DNA from: Lycocorax pyrrhopterus obiensis
Lineage: Eukaryota > Chordata > Aves > Passeriformes > Paradisaeidae
Length of the DNA stretch: 64,000 nt
Direction of reading: 5' to 3'
Assembly (NCBI GenBank): GCA_014706295.1
Contig: JACSVZ010000022.1
Location: 10,310,830 to 10,374,829, forward strand
Shown: piece by piece, positions 36,164-45,425 of the stretch
Position numbering within the stretch: the first letter of the stretch is position 1
How the letters are laid out: every line of letters starts with the position of its first letter
The notes under the pieces: model-generated
Databases searched by the model: none
Seen by the model: the letters and a program-made list of their open reading frames with translations, nothing else
Told to the model about the DNA's origin: nothing
Position numbers and translations under genes: made by a program

Positions 36164-39100
36164 TCATGGCTCGTACTGCAGATCCGTGGTGATGAGCACG
36201 AAGCCCTGTAGGGAGTCAGGGTGAGAGGGGGGATATGGGGGACATGGGGGACACTGGGGTAAGGGGACAGTGGTGGCACCCACCTGCTGCAGCGAGAGCT
36301 GGGGTCTGAGCAGGCTGAGGCCATGTGGGAGGGGCAGGGGGATGCCAGCCTTGAGCCACTCTGTGGGGAGACAAAACTCATAGCAGGGGGTGGCCCTGGT
36401 GCAGCTGTGAAGGGATGGGGACAGGATGGGGACAGTACTTACTGTTTGCCCGGGGCACCCCAAAAAGCCACAGCCCAAACTTCAGCAGGGTCTCCAGCCG
36501 TTTCACCTGTGGAACAGGCAGGGTCTGAGCCCAGCACAGAGCAGGCAGAGGCGTCCATGGTGCAGGCAGGGCTCAGCTCCCTGCCAGACTTGCCACGCAT
36601 TGGGGTCCACAGCACCCCAGATTCCCCCCAGACCCTGCTCCCAAGGTGATGTGGAATCCGAGGCTCCCCTTGGCTTCCCTGGCACAGCCACTCACCTCCA
36701 CTGGGCCCACGTTTGATGCCACCTGTGTCACATGGAGCCTGGAGGAGAAGATCAGGGTCACAGCCAGGCACAGGGATGGGAACTGTCCCGTCCCAGGGTA
36801 GGGACAGGCGGAGCTCCATGGTGGGACCAGGACCCCAGCAGAGCCGGTCCAGATGAGGACCTACTGCCAGGGCAGCCAGCATGGATACGAACAGGGGGCA
36901 GGATGGGGTCCGAGCAAGCAATACAGGACTCAGAGAGGCAAATGGACAGAGGTGGGGAATGGGGGAGCTCTCCAGGTGTGTCCCAGGGGAGCTCAGACCC
37001 AGCTCAGGGTCAGGTACTAACCCTGTCAGTCTCACAGTGCCCGTGAGCCTGTTCCTGGTGATTGTCGGCTTCCCTGTCACGTTGGCGTCCTGCAGCAAGA
37101 AGAGATGTTGGAGAGACCAGGGCAGTGCCTGCAACCCAGCATCACCCAGCTGGTCCCAGTATCCCCCAGTATCACCCAGCATGGCCCCAGCCAGGAGCAC
37201 AGGCACACCAGCCCCAGCCAAGCCCTTTGGGGTCCCCTGGCTCCCAGAGCCGTGGCAGCAGCAGCCACTCACAATGTTCAGCAGAAAGGCGGGGACACGG
37301 GTGGTGTTGGGCAGCACCACGAAGGCCTCGGCAGAGCTGAAGAGGGTCCCGTGCAGGGCATCAGGATGGAAGGAGAGCAGGGGCTGCTGGCGGGCCCAGA
37401 GGTGCAGCTCCATGGGCTGGTCTGGATAGTGCTCCTGCAGCTGGGAGGGACAGGGCAGGGATGGCACAGAGCCATGCTGGCACTGCCACCATCTGGTCCC
37501 CACCATTGCCCAGGTCCCATGTGCCCATCACTGACTTGCCCATGTCCTTGTCCTACCTGTGTCACATTCTGTCTGCATCCCATACTGCCCACAACACATC
37601 CCATTTCCCCTGCACCCCATTCCCTGTCCTGTCCTTCGTGCATCCCATTTGACCTCAGTGTTATCCCATGTCCCATCCCACCTGTGACCTTTCCCTCCTG
37701 CATCCCATCCCTCCTGTGCCCCATCCCCCATCCCATCCCGCCTGCATCATTTTATATCTGTGTCCCACCCTCCAGCATCCCATTACATCTTCTGTTCCTC
37801 CTGCAATCCCATCTCGTGTCACATCTCACCTGCATCCTGTCCTACTCCATGTCCTACCTGTGTCCCCTTCTCCCTGTGTCCCATCCCACTCACCTGAGGG
37901 GAGAAGACCTCCATGCTCTTGGTCCTCAGCTGGAGCGGGAACTTCCGCGGGAGCTGGAAGGGAGGGAGGGATCAGGGTGCTGGGGCTGAGCAGGGGTGTG
38001 CATGGGGACACCCCAGTGGGGACAGCTCTGCCCTCCAGCCATCCCTACCATGCCACTGGAGATGTTCCTGCGCAGGGCCCCGGCCGTGAAGTACGTGAAG
38101 GCGGCCGAGTTGGCGACGAACTCGGTGATGGCCAACAGCAGCATGGGCTCGTGTGCCATGGGCAGTGTCTTGGGCAGGGGAGTGGGCAAAGCCATGGGCA
38201 GTGCCATGGGTAATGCCACAGGCAGCACTACAGGCAGTGCTGAGGGTCTCTGCCGGTACGCGCCCACCCTGAAGATCTCTCCCTGCACAGATGCACAGAT
38301 GGACGTGAGGATCAGCCAGGCTCGCCTGTTCCCAAATCTGGCCCAGGGGTGCCCAGGATGACATTACCTTGAGGGCAATGTCCCCGTACTCCTCTGTGAT
38401 GGCAGGCGGTCCCAGCAGGGAGTAGTCGATGGCAGCAAAGGTGTCCAGCTGGGTGGACACTGCAGGGACACAGGGGTGGTCAGGAGGAGTCAGACCACCA
38501 GCCCCCTCCCACAGCCTGGCTCTGTCAGGATCTGGCCCTGCAGTGGGGTCCTACAGACCCTGCTGGGCACCAGTCCTGTCGGCAGCCCCCCAGGACCACC
38601 CTGCCCTTCCCCAGTCCTGGGGTCCCCTCACCCACCTTTCATGTGTTTCAGGACAGCATCCAGCCTGTCAACACCCCTGTGGAGCACGAGGCAGAGCTGG
38701 AAGCAGAGTAGGGTGTCAGCGAGCCCAGGGATGAGGGTCTCCAAGCCCCACTGGGCTGGGGGGGGACAGGGACAGGGACACCCCAGGGCACAGGGGCCAA
38801 GCACCCACCTGCTTGTTGAGCTGCTGCCGCAGGGTTCTCTGAAGCAGCGGTGCCAGCAGGTTGTAGAGCCAGCTGTGGGGCAGAGTGGGGTGCTCAGATC
38901 ACCTCATGGCACCCACCCAGCCTCCCCCAGCCCACCACCCTGGCTGGGGCACCAGTAATCCTTGCATGCCAGGGACAGGACCGAGCAGGGGGCTTGGCAT
39001 TACCTGTATCCACGGTGAAACTCCATGTGCAGGTCGGTGCCCTGGGTGTCACAGCCGGCGCTCCAAACCGTGGGGTGGCCGCTGCCATCCTCACTCACCC

Positions 39101-39962
39101 CCAACACTGCTGCCACGGCCAGGTCCTGCATGCGGAGCTCCACAGAGCCGCTGTCCTGGCTGGGGACAGAGTGGGTGAGCACAGGGACAGCGGTGACATT
39201 GAACCACCCTGAGTCCCTGTCCCTGTCCCCATGAGGACTCACATGGCGCCCAGCTGGGCTGCCCAGTCTGCGCTGAGCTGGATCCGGGCGCGCTGCACTG
39301 TCAGCCTCACCCCCACATCCTCGGCAAAGTCCAGGGTGGATTCATTCATCTGCAGTTCATGGACGTGAATCCTGTACAACACAGACAAGTTGTGCTCGTG
39401 GCTGTGGCCGGGACAGGGATGGGGACAAGGACAGGGACCCCACAGGTGGCTCTTACCGTGGCACAGCGTAGGTGAGAGTCCCCAGGAGCGGGGTGTTGCA
39501 AGAACCTGTCAGGTTCAGCTCGTGCTCCTTCTGCAGCATCGACTGGAGCAGCTCCAGCCCAAAGCGCCGGCCTGGGGCAAAGTGGGAATTTGAGGTGACA
39601 CCAAGGAAGGGACTGGGGTACCTGGGGTGTCAGGGGAGTGAGCAGCCAGGTCCAGGATGGTCCTTCCATCTCCCATTCCTGGCAGACTTGGCATCATTCC
39701 TCGGGATGCCCCCTGGTCCCCTTCAGTCCCCATCCTTAGCAGTCTGGGCATCATCCCCCACTGGTCCCCCCCATCCCTGCCTAGTCAGGAGCACATACTC
39801 ACCGAACTCCAGTGTCCTCTGGGTCAGCCAGGCCTTGATGCCAGGATTGGTGCTGGGGCTGGTGATCGTGGCGGAGACACAGACGGGCAGCAGGAGCAGG
39901 AGGCAGAGCCATGCAGTACCTCGAGGCTGGTCCTGGTACCTGGAGGCTGGAGCAGAGGACAT
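36164..39962 (-). CDS. Secreted BPI/LBP-family lipid-binding protein (15 exons, 510 aa)
   Basis: Exons: 39962-39803, 39571-39457, 39371-39243, 39159-39004, 38872-38809, 38696-38636, 38459-38368, 38282-38049, 37953-37894, 37440-37273, 37089-37022, 36738-36696, 36506-36443, 36360-36284, 36205-36164. The count and phases fit BPI/LBP. Residues 1 to about 31 are a signal peptide (LCLLLLLPVCVSA); maturation probably leaves NPGIKAWLTQ, like BPI NPGVV. Family landmarks follow: AAIDYSLLGPPAITEEYGDIAL, the linker, ITEFVANSAAF, AFVVLPNTT, GIPLPLPHGLSLL and a GFVLITTDLQYEP end. The paired cysteines (SAGC and KQLC) match the single BPI disulfide. Five N-glycosylation sequons are present. The N-barrel tip lacks the lysine-rich hairpin of BPI, so endotoxin binding is doubtful. 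Residues 274-300 are a Pro/Leu/Ala repeat. I cannot say whether it is a named avian member such as ovocalyxin-36. Confidence 0.88.
37560..37890. repeat. Degenerate CATCCCAT-type minisatellite
   Basis: This intronic stretch consists of diverged short units built on TGCATCCCATCCC and TGTGTCCCATC, running almost without interruption between exons 10 and 9 of the BPI-like gene. Confidence 0.75.
38152..38245. repeat. Coding minisatellite in exon 8 of the BPI-like gene
   Basis: Tandem, imperfect 12-nt units built on GCCATGGGCAGT lie entirely inside an exon. On the coding strand they give repeated ALPM/ALPV/TPLP motifs and keep the frame. Confidence 0.85.
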
Positions 39963-40020
39963 GTCTGGGGGACACACAGCTGGTGTAGAGACCCCCTCCC
40001 TGTGCACCAGCACAGCCAGG

Positions 40021-40028
40021 ACTTATAT
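40021..40028 (-). promoter_or_regulatory. TATA box of the BPI-like gene
   Basis: On the minus strand GATATAAGT lies about 60 nt upstream of the signal-peptide ATG. This places transcription start near 39,996 and leaves a short leader with no earlier ATG, which supports the chosen start and a tightly regulated, tissue-restricted promoter. Confidence 0.65.
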
Positions 40029-40039
40029 CGGAGACAGGG

Positions 40040-43000
40040 AGCCCCGGGTGACATCAGCACACATGGAGACACCACAGTGCTCCGGCCACCGAAAGCCCAG
40101 CCTTGCCCAATGCATGACTCAAAGGGGAAGCCGGATCCCCCGTTGTTCCGCACTCGTGGGAGCGAGGGAATGCAGGGTCCCACGCCACCCCCTGCCAGCC
40201 CCCCGCCCTGGGGGTGCACACGAGCCAGGGACACCAGCCAGGGGCACAGGAGCAGCATGTGGGGACACACAGAGACCCGGCCAGGCCAAGGTCACAAAGC
40301 GCTTCAGCTGTGCCCTTCCTGGGAGCAGTGGGGGACACAATGAGCTGGTCCTGGGACAGGGGGACTCCACCAGGGCTAACAGGGTTCAACCCATTTGCAA
40401 CAGGGAACAAGCAGCTGTTCCCACTTTGGGAAGGGCTCTGGGAACCCTGTGTAGGGTTACCTAAATTTCAGTGGGGTCAGGGTGTCCAGGGTACGGAGGC
40501 AGTCCCCAGGGAAGAGCTGGAAATGTACAGTCAGAGTGAGAGCGGAACTGTGCAATCCCCTCCAGAAAATCCCAGCTGTGGGGAAGGAGCCACCTGCACT
40601 GTCGAACCCGCCATCAGTGGGACTATCCCCTAGCCAGGGTGAGCCCCTCCAGTGCCATGGGCTATGGGTGACAGGGCCCTCCTGGATCCTGCCTGGCAGA
40701 CCCAGAGGTACCTTTAGGATAGGCAGGGCCTCATCCCAGCACCACAGGGGCACGTAGAGCCCACGGGCAACCTCAACAGAGGGATCACACCCCCACATAA
40801 TGTACCTTACGGAGCCCTTGAGAGCAGCTGTCCACTGGCCTGGGACCTCCAGTGCCACCAACCATGACTGCAGTGGTGGCCAGAGCCCCCAGCAGTGACC
40901 CAAAGGCCAGCACTGACCCTGACCCCCAGCCCAATGCCCACCACAGCCCCTCTATCCCAGGGTGCCTCTGCCCTGCACCAGCACTCACCGTGACAGGTGG
41001 GTGCGGTGCCCCACACCGCGGGGGCCGCAGGTCCTGCCATGGGTCCCAGCTACTCCGTGTCCCTGGGATCGTACGTGGCAGTGAGCAGCAGGGACCAGCT
41101 CTGACGCCAGTGTCCATCCCGGGTCCTGGTCAGACCACAACGTCACCCATTTCCCCCGTCCCTAATCCCTTCCGGGATGAATCAGGTCCCACGAAAACAC
41201 CGAGGGACTGGTTGGGGCACAGGTGCCCGCGGGCTGGGCGCTCCCTGGGGCTCTCCGGTGCATCCTGGTGCTGCCGCATCCGGCATCCCGACACGTGCAG
41301 GCGGCTCAGCCCTGCCAGCCCCGCTGCAAGCCCGGACACGCTCCGTCAGCCCCTTCCCCAGCTCTCCTGTGCCAGGAACCCGGTTGTGGCCACCCCGCGT
41401 CCTCTGAGGAGGGGGTGACGGCCAGGGCTGCATGGCGAGGGCTCGGTCGTGGGGCACACAGGGCTTGGACAGGGGTCAGGCAGTGACGTGGGGACACACA
41501 AGGCCACACACGGAGCCCCTCTCCCCACAGCTCCAGCTGGAGCTTCCACATCAGGCGGCAATGAACAGGTAAGGACGGCACCCGGGAACGCGGCACGGGA
41601 AGAGCCCCAGCACCTCCCGCGCCGCTCCCGGCCCCAGCAGAGCCCCGAGACCTTCCGGGCTACTCCAGAAGGCCGGCTCGGGCCGTGCAGTGCGAGCGGG
41701 CACCGGGAGAGGGACCCACCGCCCCGTCTGCACCGCTCTACAGGACTGGGAGGGAGGCAATCGATGGAGGAGACACCGGTGGGGGTGATAAAGAGGACCC
41801 GGGGGGTGATGGAGGAGACCCATCCAACGAGGGAAAAGTTCATCCACAGAGATCCAGAGCCCCCGGCCCCACCACGTGTCCCCTGCTGCTATGCCACAGG
41901 CAGGACAGGGGTGGACAGGCGAGGCAGTGTCTGGATCCCCCAAGTCACCTGTCCCGTACACAGGCCCTGCCAGGGGAGCTGCTGGGCTGGGAAAGCACGA
42001 GTGGGCACGGACAGGCACGGACACACTCGCAGCTGTGACCGTGCAAACACACACAAACGGTCTGCAGAGGCTCACACATGCACACACCTGTGCCCAGGGC
42101 TGGTCAACGCCTTCCAGCCCCAAATCCCATGGCTGCAGGGTCTAAAGGGTCCCACTAGAGCAACAAGAGCCCATCCAGGCACCCCAGTTTTCCCTTGCCA
42201 GGCCCGTAGGAAGGTCTGAACAGATCTGGAACAGGAGGCTGTGTGGTCCTTGGGTGTTTGTGAGTCACGGGGAAGCTCAGGTCAGGGCAGCTGCCCGGGG
42301 CACCCCCAGCCCTCGGGGTTGCACAACCTCTGATGCAATTTCCTTGTCCCAAGAGGTTGTCTGTCCCCACAGGCAGGGGTTGCACCAGGAAGAGCAGGAA
42401 CCACAGGGGCGGGACTACAGAGAGAAGCACCCCAGGACCTGTAGCTGCTCTTCCCTGTAAAGGGACCGATCCCTGCAGCATCACCCCTGCAATCCCCCAG
42501 TCCTGACACAGCAACAACTGTGGGAGCCTCGGGAAGGCTGCTGGGTGCAAGTGGCCCAGCTGGGAAGGGAAGTGAAGGGAATCCCAGGCTGCAAACACCC
42601 CACTGTCCAGGGAGATGGGGAAACCACACTCCCATCTGGGCACAGAACCCCACACCTGGCTCACAGCACTGCTCCCGCTGTGTCATCATCCCATCAAGGT
42701 GCCTGATCGGGGGAAGAAGATACATCCCAGCGCTGCTGCATTATCCCACCACACAACACCGGGTGCAAACAATCTTTCCTCCTGTGTCTGCCCTCAACAC
42801 CCCCATGTCTGAGCCCAGGGAGTGAAGGAGGGAGTGAGATACGGACCCCATGGGAACCACTGGGAGAGGCTCTGTAGGGGCAATGCTGGGACACGGGGAA
42901 TTGGAACCAGCCCGTGAGAGACCCCTTCCCCAGCACCACCACAAGGTCCCAGACCGTGTATCCCCCAGCACACCCACTCAGCCCACAGTGGTCTGCACAA

Positions 43001-43105
43001 GCTCCCCCCCGTTTGATGGGGCACATATCCCCGGGGCTAAACACGCCCAAAACCCGGGGGAAGGGGTGTGAGGGGCAGGAAGAAAAGGCAAGTGTGGTCA
43101 TCAGG
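40040..43105. other. Intergenic between the BPI-like gene and ID1, no gene seen
   Basis: This 3-kb stretch is GC-rich with many chance ORFs. I looked for COX4I2, which occupies this interval in mammals, by its conserved cytochrome-oxidase subunit 4 motifs and found none. No RNA gene or repeat family was recognised. Confidence 0.5.
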
Positions 43106-43110
43106 GCTTG

Positions 43111-43116
43111 TTTAAT
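43111..43116 (-). terminator. ID1: ID1 poly(A) signal
   Basis: ATTAAA on the minus strand lies about 260 nt after the ID1 stop codon, giving a compact 3' UTR. Confidence 0.6.
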
Positions 43117-43377
43117 AACAAAACTCCAGCTATTGTAGAACAATATTCTCCAGCATCATTGTAATATACAATACGGGGAATGCTCTCAGTAATCTGAGAA
43201 GGAAGGATACGGCCCACAGCACCCCCTGCCCAGGCTGCGGGGGGACCCCCAGGGCAGCCCCGCCGGGGAGCCAGGGATGCGGGTGAGCCGCGGTGCTCAG
43301 GGCCCGGGTCCCGAGGACGATGTCCGTGATGGGACCGGGATCCCGGGGATGACGTCCGTGGAGGATCCAAAGAGGTC

Positions 43378-43943
43378 TCAGCGGCAGAGGATCCGATCGG
43401 CAGCGGGAATGCACGGAGCCTGCGGGAAAGGGACACACAACGGCCGGTCAAGACTTGCCAGGAGGGCGCCGGAGGGGACGGGGACGGAAAGGGGGCAGGA
43501 GGAAGGGACATCTCCGGGAAGGAGAGGGCGCGGTGCAGATCGGGGGAAGGAGATGCCAGGAAACGCCGGTGCTGCCCGTCAGGAGCGCGGGTCTGAGCCG
43601 GTGCCGTGGGGTCCGCACTCACCTCGGGGGAGTCCCCAGCGGCAGCGGGGCGGGGGGAGCCGCACTGCAGCTCCAGCTGCAGGTCCCAGATGTAGTCGAT
43701 AACGTGCTGCAGCAGCTCCACCTTGGAGACTCGCCGGTGCCGCGGCAGCGTCGGCACCAGTGCCCGTAGCCGCGAGTAGCAGCCCTTCATATCGTACAGC
43801 AACGCGGCGGCCGCCTGCTCGGCCGTCCCCGGGGACACCCCTGGGCCCGGCCCGCAGCGGGCGGCCTCCCCTGGTCGCACCGCCTTCAGCGGGCCGCCGG
43901 CGCCCGCGGGCAGCGGCGAAGAGGCGACAGCGGCGACCTTCAT
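43378..43943 (-). CDS. ID1: ID1, inhibitor of DNA binding (dominant-negative HLH)
   Basis: ID1 dimerises with E-proteins and blocks their DNA binding because it has no basic region; it is an immediate BMP/SMAD target. Coding exons are 43943-43623 (107 codons) and 43419-43378 (13 codons plus TGA), split by a 203-nt intron, the usual ID1 structure. The helix-loop-helix runs from about residue 50 ([19 protein letters not shown]) through [13 protein letters not shown] to LQLEL at 92. The protein ends in ADRILCR exactly as in mammals. At 120 aa it is shorter than human ID1 (155). The N-terminus is Ala/Gly-rich, and the linker after the HLH lacks the family RAPLSTLN-type segment. The MKVA start supports the chosen ATG. 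Confidence 0.95.
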
Positions 43944-44017
43944 GGCGAGGGGCTGCGAGCGCGACGGACGGAACGGGCACGCAGCGAGCGGACAACGAGC
44001 CCGCGCCCCGCCGCGCC

Positions 44018-44071
44018 ACTTATAGAGCGCCGCCGCCGGGTGGGCGGGGCCGCGGGGAAGCCTCGGCCAAT
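44018..44071 (-). promoter_or_regulatory. ID1: ID1 core promoter: TATA and CCAAT
   Basis: A minus-strand CTATAAGT lies at 44025-44018, about 75 nt upstream of the ATG, with an inverted CCAAT box (CCAAT on the plus strand, 44067-44071) further up and GC boxes between. Transcription should begin near 43,990. Confidence 0.7.
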
Positions 44072-44389
44072 GGCAGCGCAGGAGGGGCTGGCACGGCCCC
44101 GCCCACTCCATTCATGCGCCCCGAAGGGCAGCGTCTTAAAGGGGCAATGGCGATGAGAGAGCCGTGACGGGCTTGGGCGGCGGTGCAGGGACACCGGGGC
44201 TGCGGAGGCTACAGGGGTGCGGAGCGCCCACCCTGCCCCGCCATTAACGGGGGTGCTTGCCCCTCGGGCTCCCGCTGTCGGGCTCCCTGCAGTCCCGCTC
44301 GCCCCTTGCCCCCTCCAGGCCCCCGGTGCCGCTCCGGGCGCTCGGGCCCCCCCCCCGCACTCCCCGCGCCCCTCCCGCCTCCGCGGCGG

Positions 44390-44485
44390 CTCAGACCGTG
44401 AGACGCCAGGGTCGTGACGTCACCCATTCATAAAACCCCGCGCGCTGTCAGCGCGGCGCCTGGCGGGCGGTGCCCATGGCGACGG
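44390..44485 (-). promoter_or_regulatory. ID1: ID1 BMP-response enhancer with SMAD sites and CRE
   Basis: The plus strand reads CTCAGACCGTGAGACGCCAGG from 44390, then a perfect CRE, TGACGTCA (44415-44422), CCCATTCATAAAA, CTGTCAG and GGCGCC (44455-44460), and CCATGGCGAC. These SMAD boxes, the GGCGCC and the CRE correspond in order to the BMP-response region of the mammalian ID1 promoter, which lies about 1 kb upstream there. Here it is about 400-500 bp upstream of the start site. Confidence 0.85.
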
Positions 44486-44519
44486 GGGCGGGGCGGGGGA
44501 CACACACCTGCAGCCCCTA

Positions 44520-44705
44520 CGGGGGGCACCGGGACCCCCACAGAGACATCGCGACCCCCACGGAGACACCGGCATCCTCACGTGGATACGGGGGCACCGG
44601 GACCTTACAGGAGGCACAGGGACCCCCAGGGGGACATGTGCACCCTCACGGGGGCACAGGGGCACCACGGGGGCACAGGCACACGGGCATCCCCACAGGG
44701 GGCAG
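44520..44705 (+). repeat. GGGGGCACCGGGACCCC-type minisatellite
   Basis: Imperfect units of about 15-24 nt alternating GGGGGCAC, GGGACCCCCAC and GGAGACA continue for about 185 bp, directly upstream of the ID1 enhancer. Confidence 0.75.
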
Positions 44706-44974
44706 CCCTTGCGCCGCGCCCCACGCCCCAAGTTTGGTGTTCCCCGTTCCCCGGAGCTCAAATCTCCGCAGAGCTGTTCGGTGGCGGCTGCCGGGGCGGG
44801 GGTCGCCAGGTTCGGGTCCTCTCGAGGGGCGGGCAGAGGGGTCGAGCGCTGGGTGCGTGGGGCGGCGCGGGGAGTGGGCTGCGAGCACGGTCCTGCCGCG
44901 GGGGAAACCGGCGGAGGTCCCGCCGCCATGCGAGGCAGCCGGTCCTTGCCCCGAAGGGTTTCTAGTCCGGTCTG

Positions 44975-44996
44975 TAATTAGCATTACTGCTAATTA
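44975..44996. repeat. Inverted repeat of homeodomain-type motifs
   Basis: A perfect 9-bp inverted repeat, TAATTAGCA and TGCTAATTA, is separated by four bases (TTAC) in an otherwise GC-rich region about 1 kb upstream of ID1. Confidence 0.9.
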
Positions 44997-45129
44997 CCCC
45001 ACACCTGCGGGGAGGGCAGGCAGCGCTTCGGGAGGGCCCCCGAGCGAGACCCCGGCACACCCCGAGCAGCACGAAATGGTGAGGGAAGGGAGGGAGCAGG
45101 CAAAGCTGCAGCCTCAGACACTCCCGGAT

Positions 45130-45425
45130 GCGTGTACAGTGAGTGACACGGGGTGTGCGTACAGACACAGACACGCAGGGTGGGTGTACGTGTGCACACA
45201 CAGAGGCAGGGACATGGACGTGCTTGCACACGCAGATGTGTGTGGGACACCCCCAAACGCGTGCACAGGAGGATTCACGCACGTACACAAACCTGTGGAG
45301 CACAAACGCAGCCACAAGTACACGCACACAGCAGAGGCACACGTGGATGGATGCACACGCAGGTACACACACACACACGTGTACGCTCTCATGCACACAT
45401 ACATCCTGCCTTGCACACCAACGCG
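45130..45425. repeat. Alternating purine-pyrimidine CA/CG-rich tract
   Basis: About 300 bp are dominated by ACAC, GCAC, ACGC and GTGT steps, including a run of about eight CA units near 45363-45380. It is a diverged microsatellite with Z-DNA potential. Confidence 0.8.

Noticed and set aside
36439..37506. 355-codon minus-strand open frame read as one protein
   Set aside because: It is several BPI-like exons joined through short stop-free introns. Only the GT-AG-bounded segments match the family.
40040..43100. COX4I2, expected between BCL2L1 and ID1 from human synteny
   Set aside because: No conserved cytochrome-oxidase subunit 4 motif was seen in any frame I read. Absence is not proven without a profile search.
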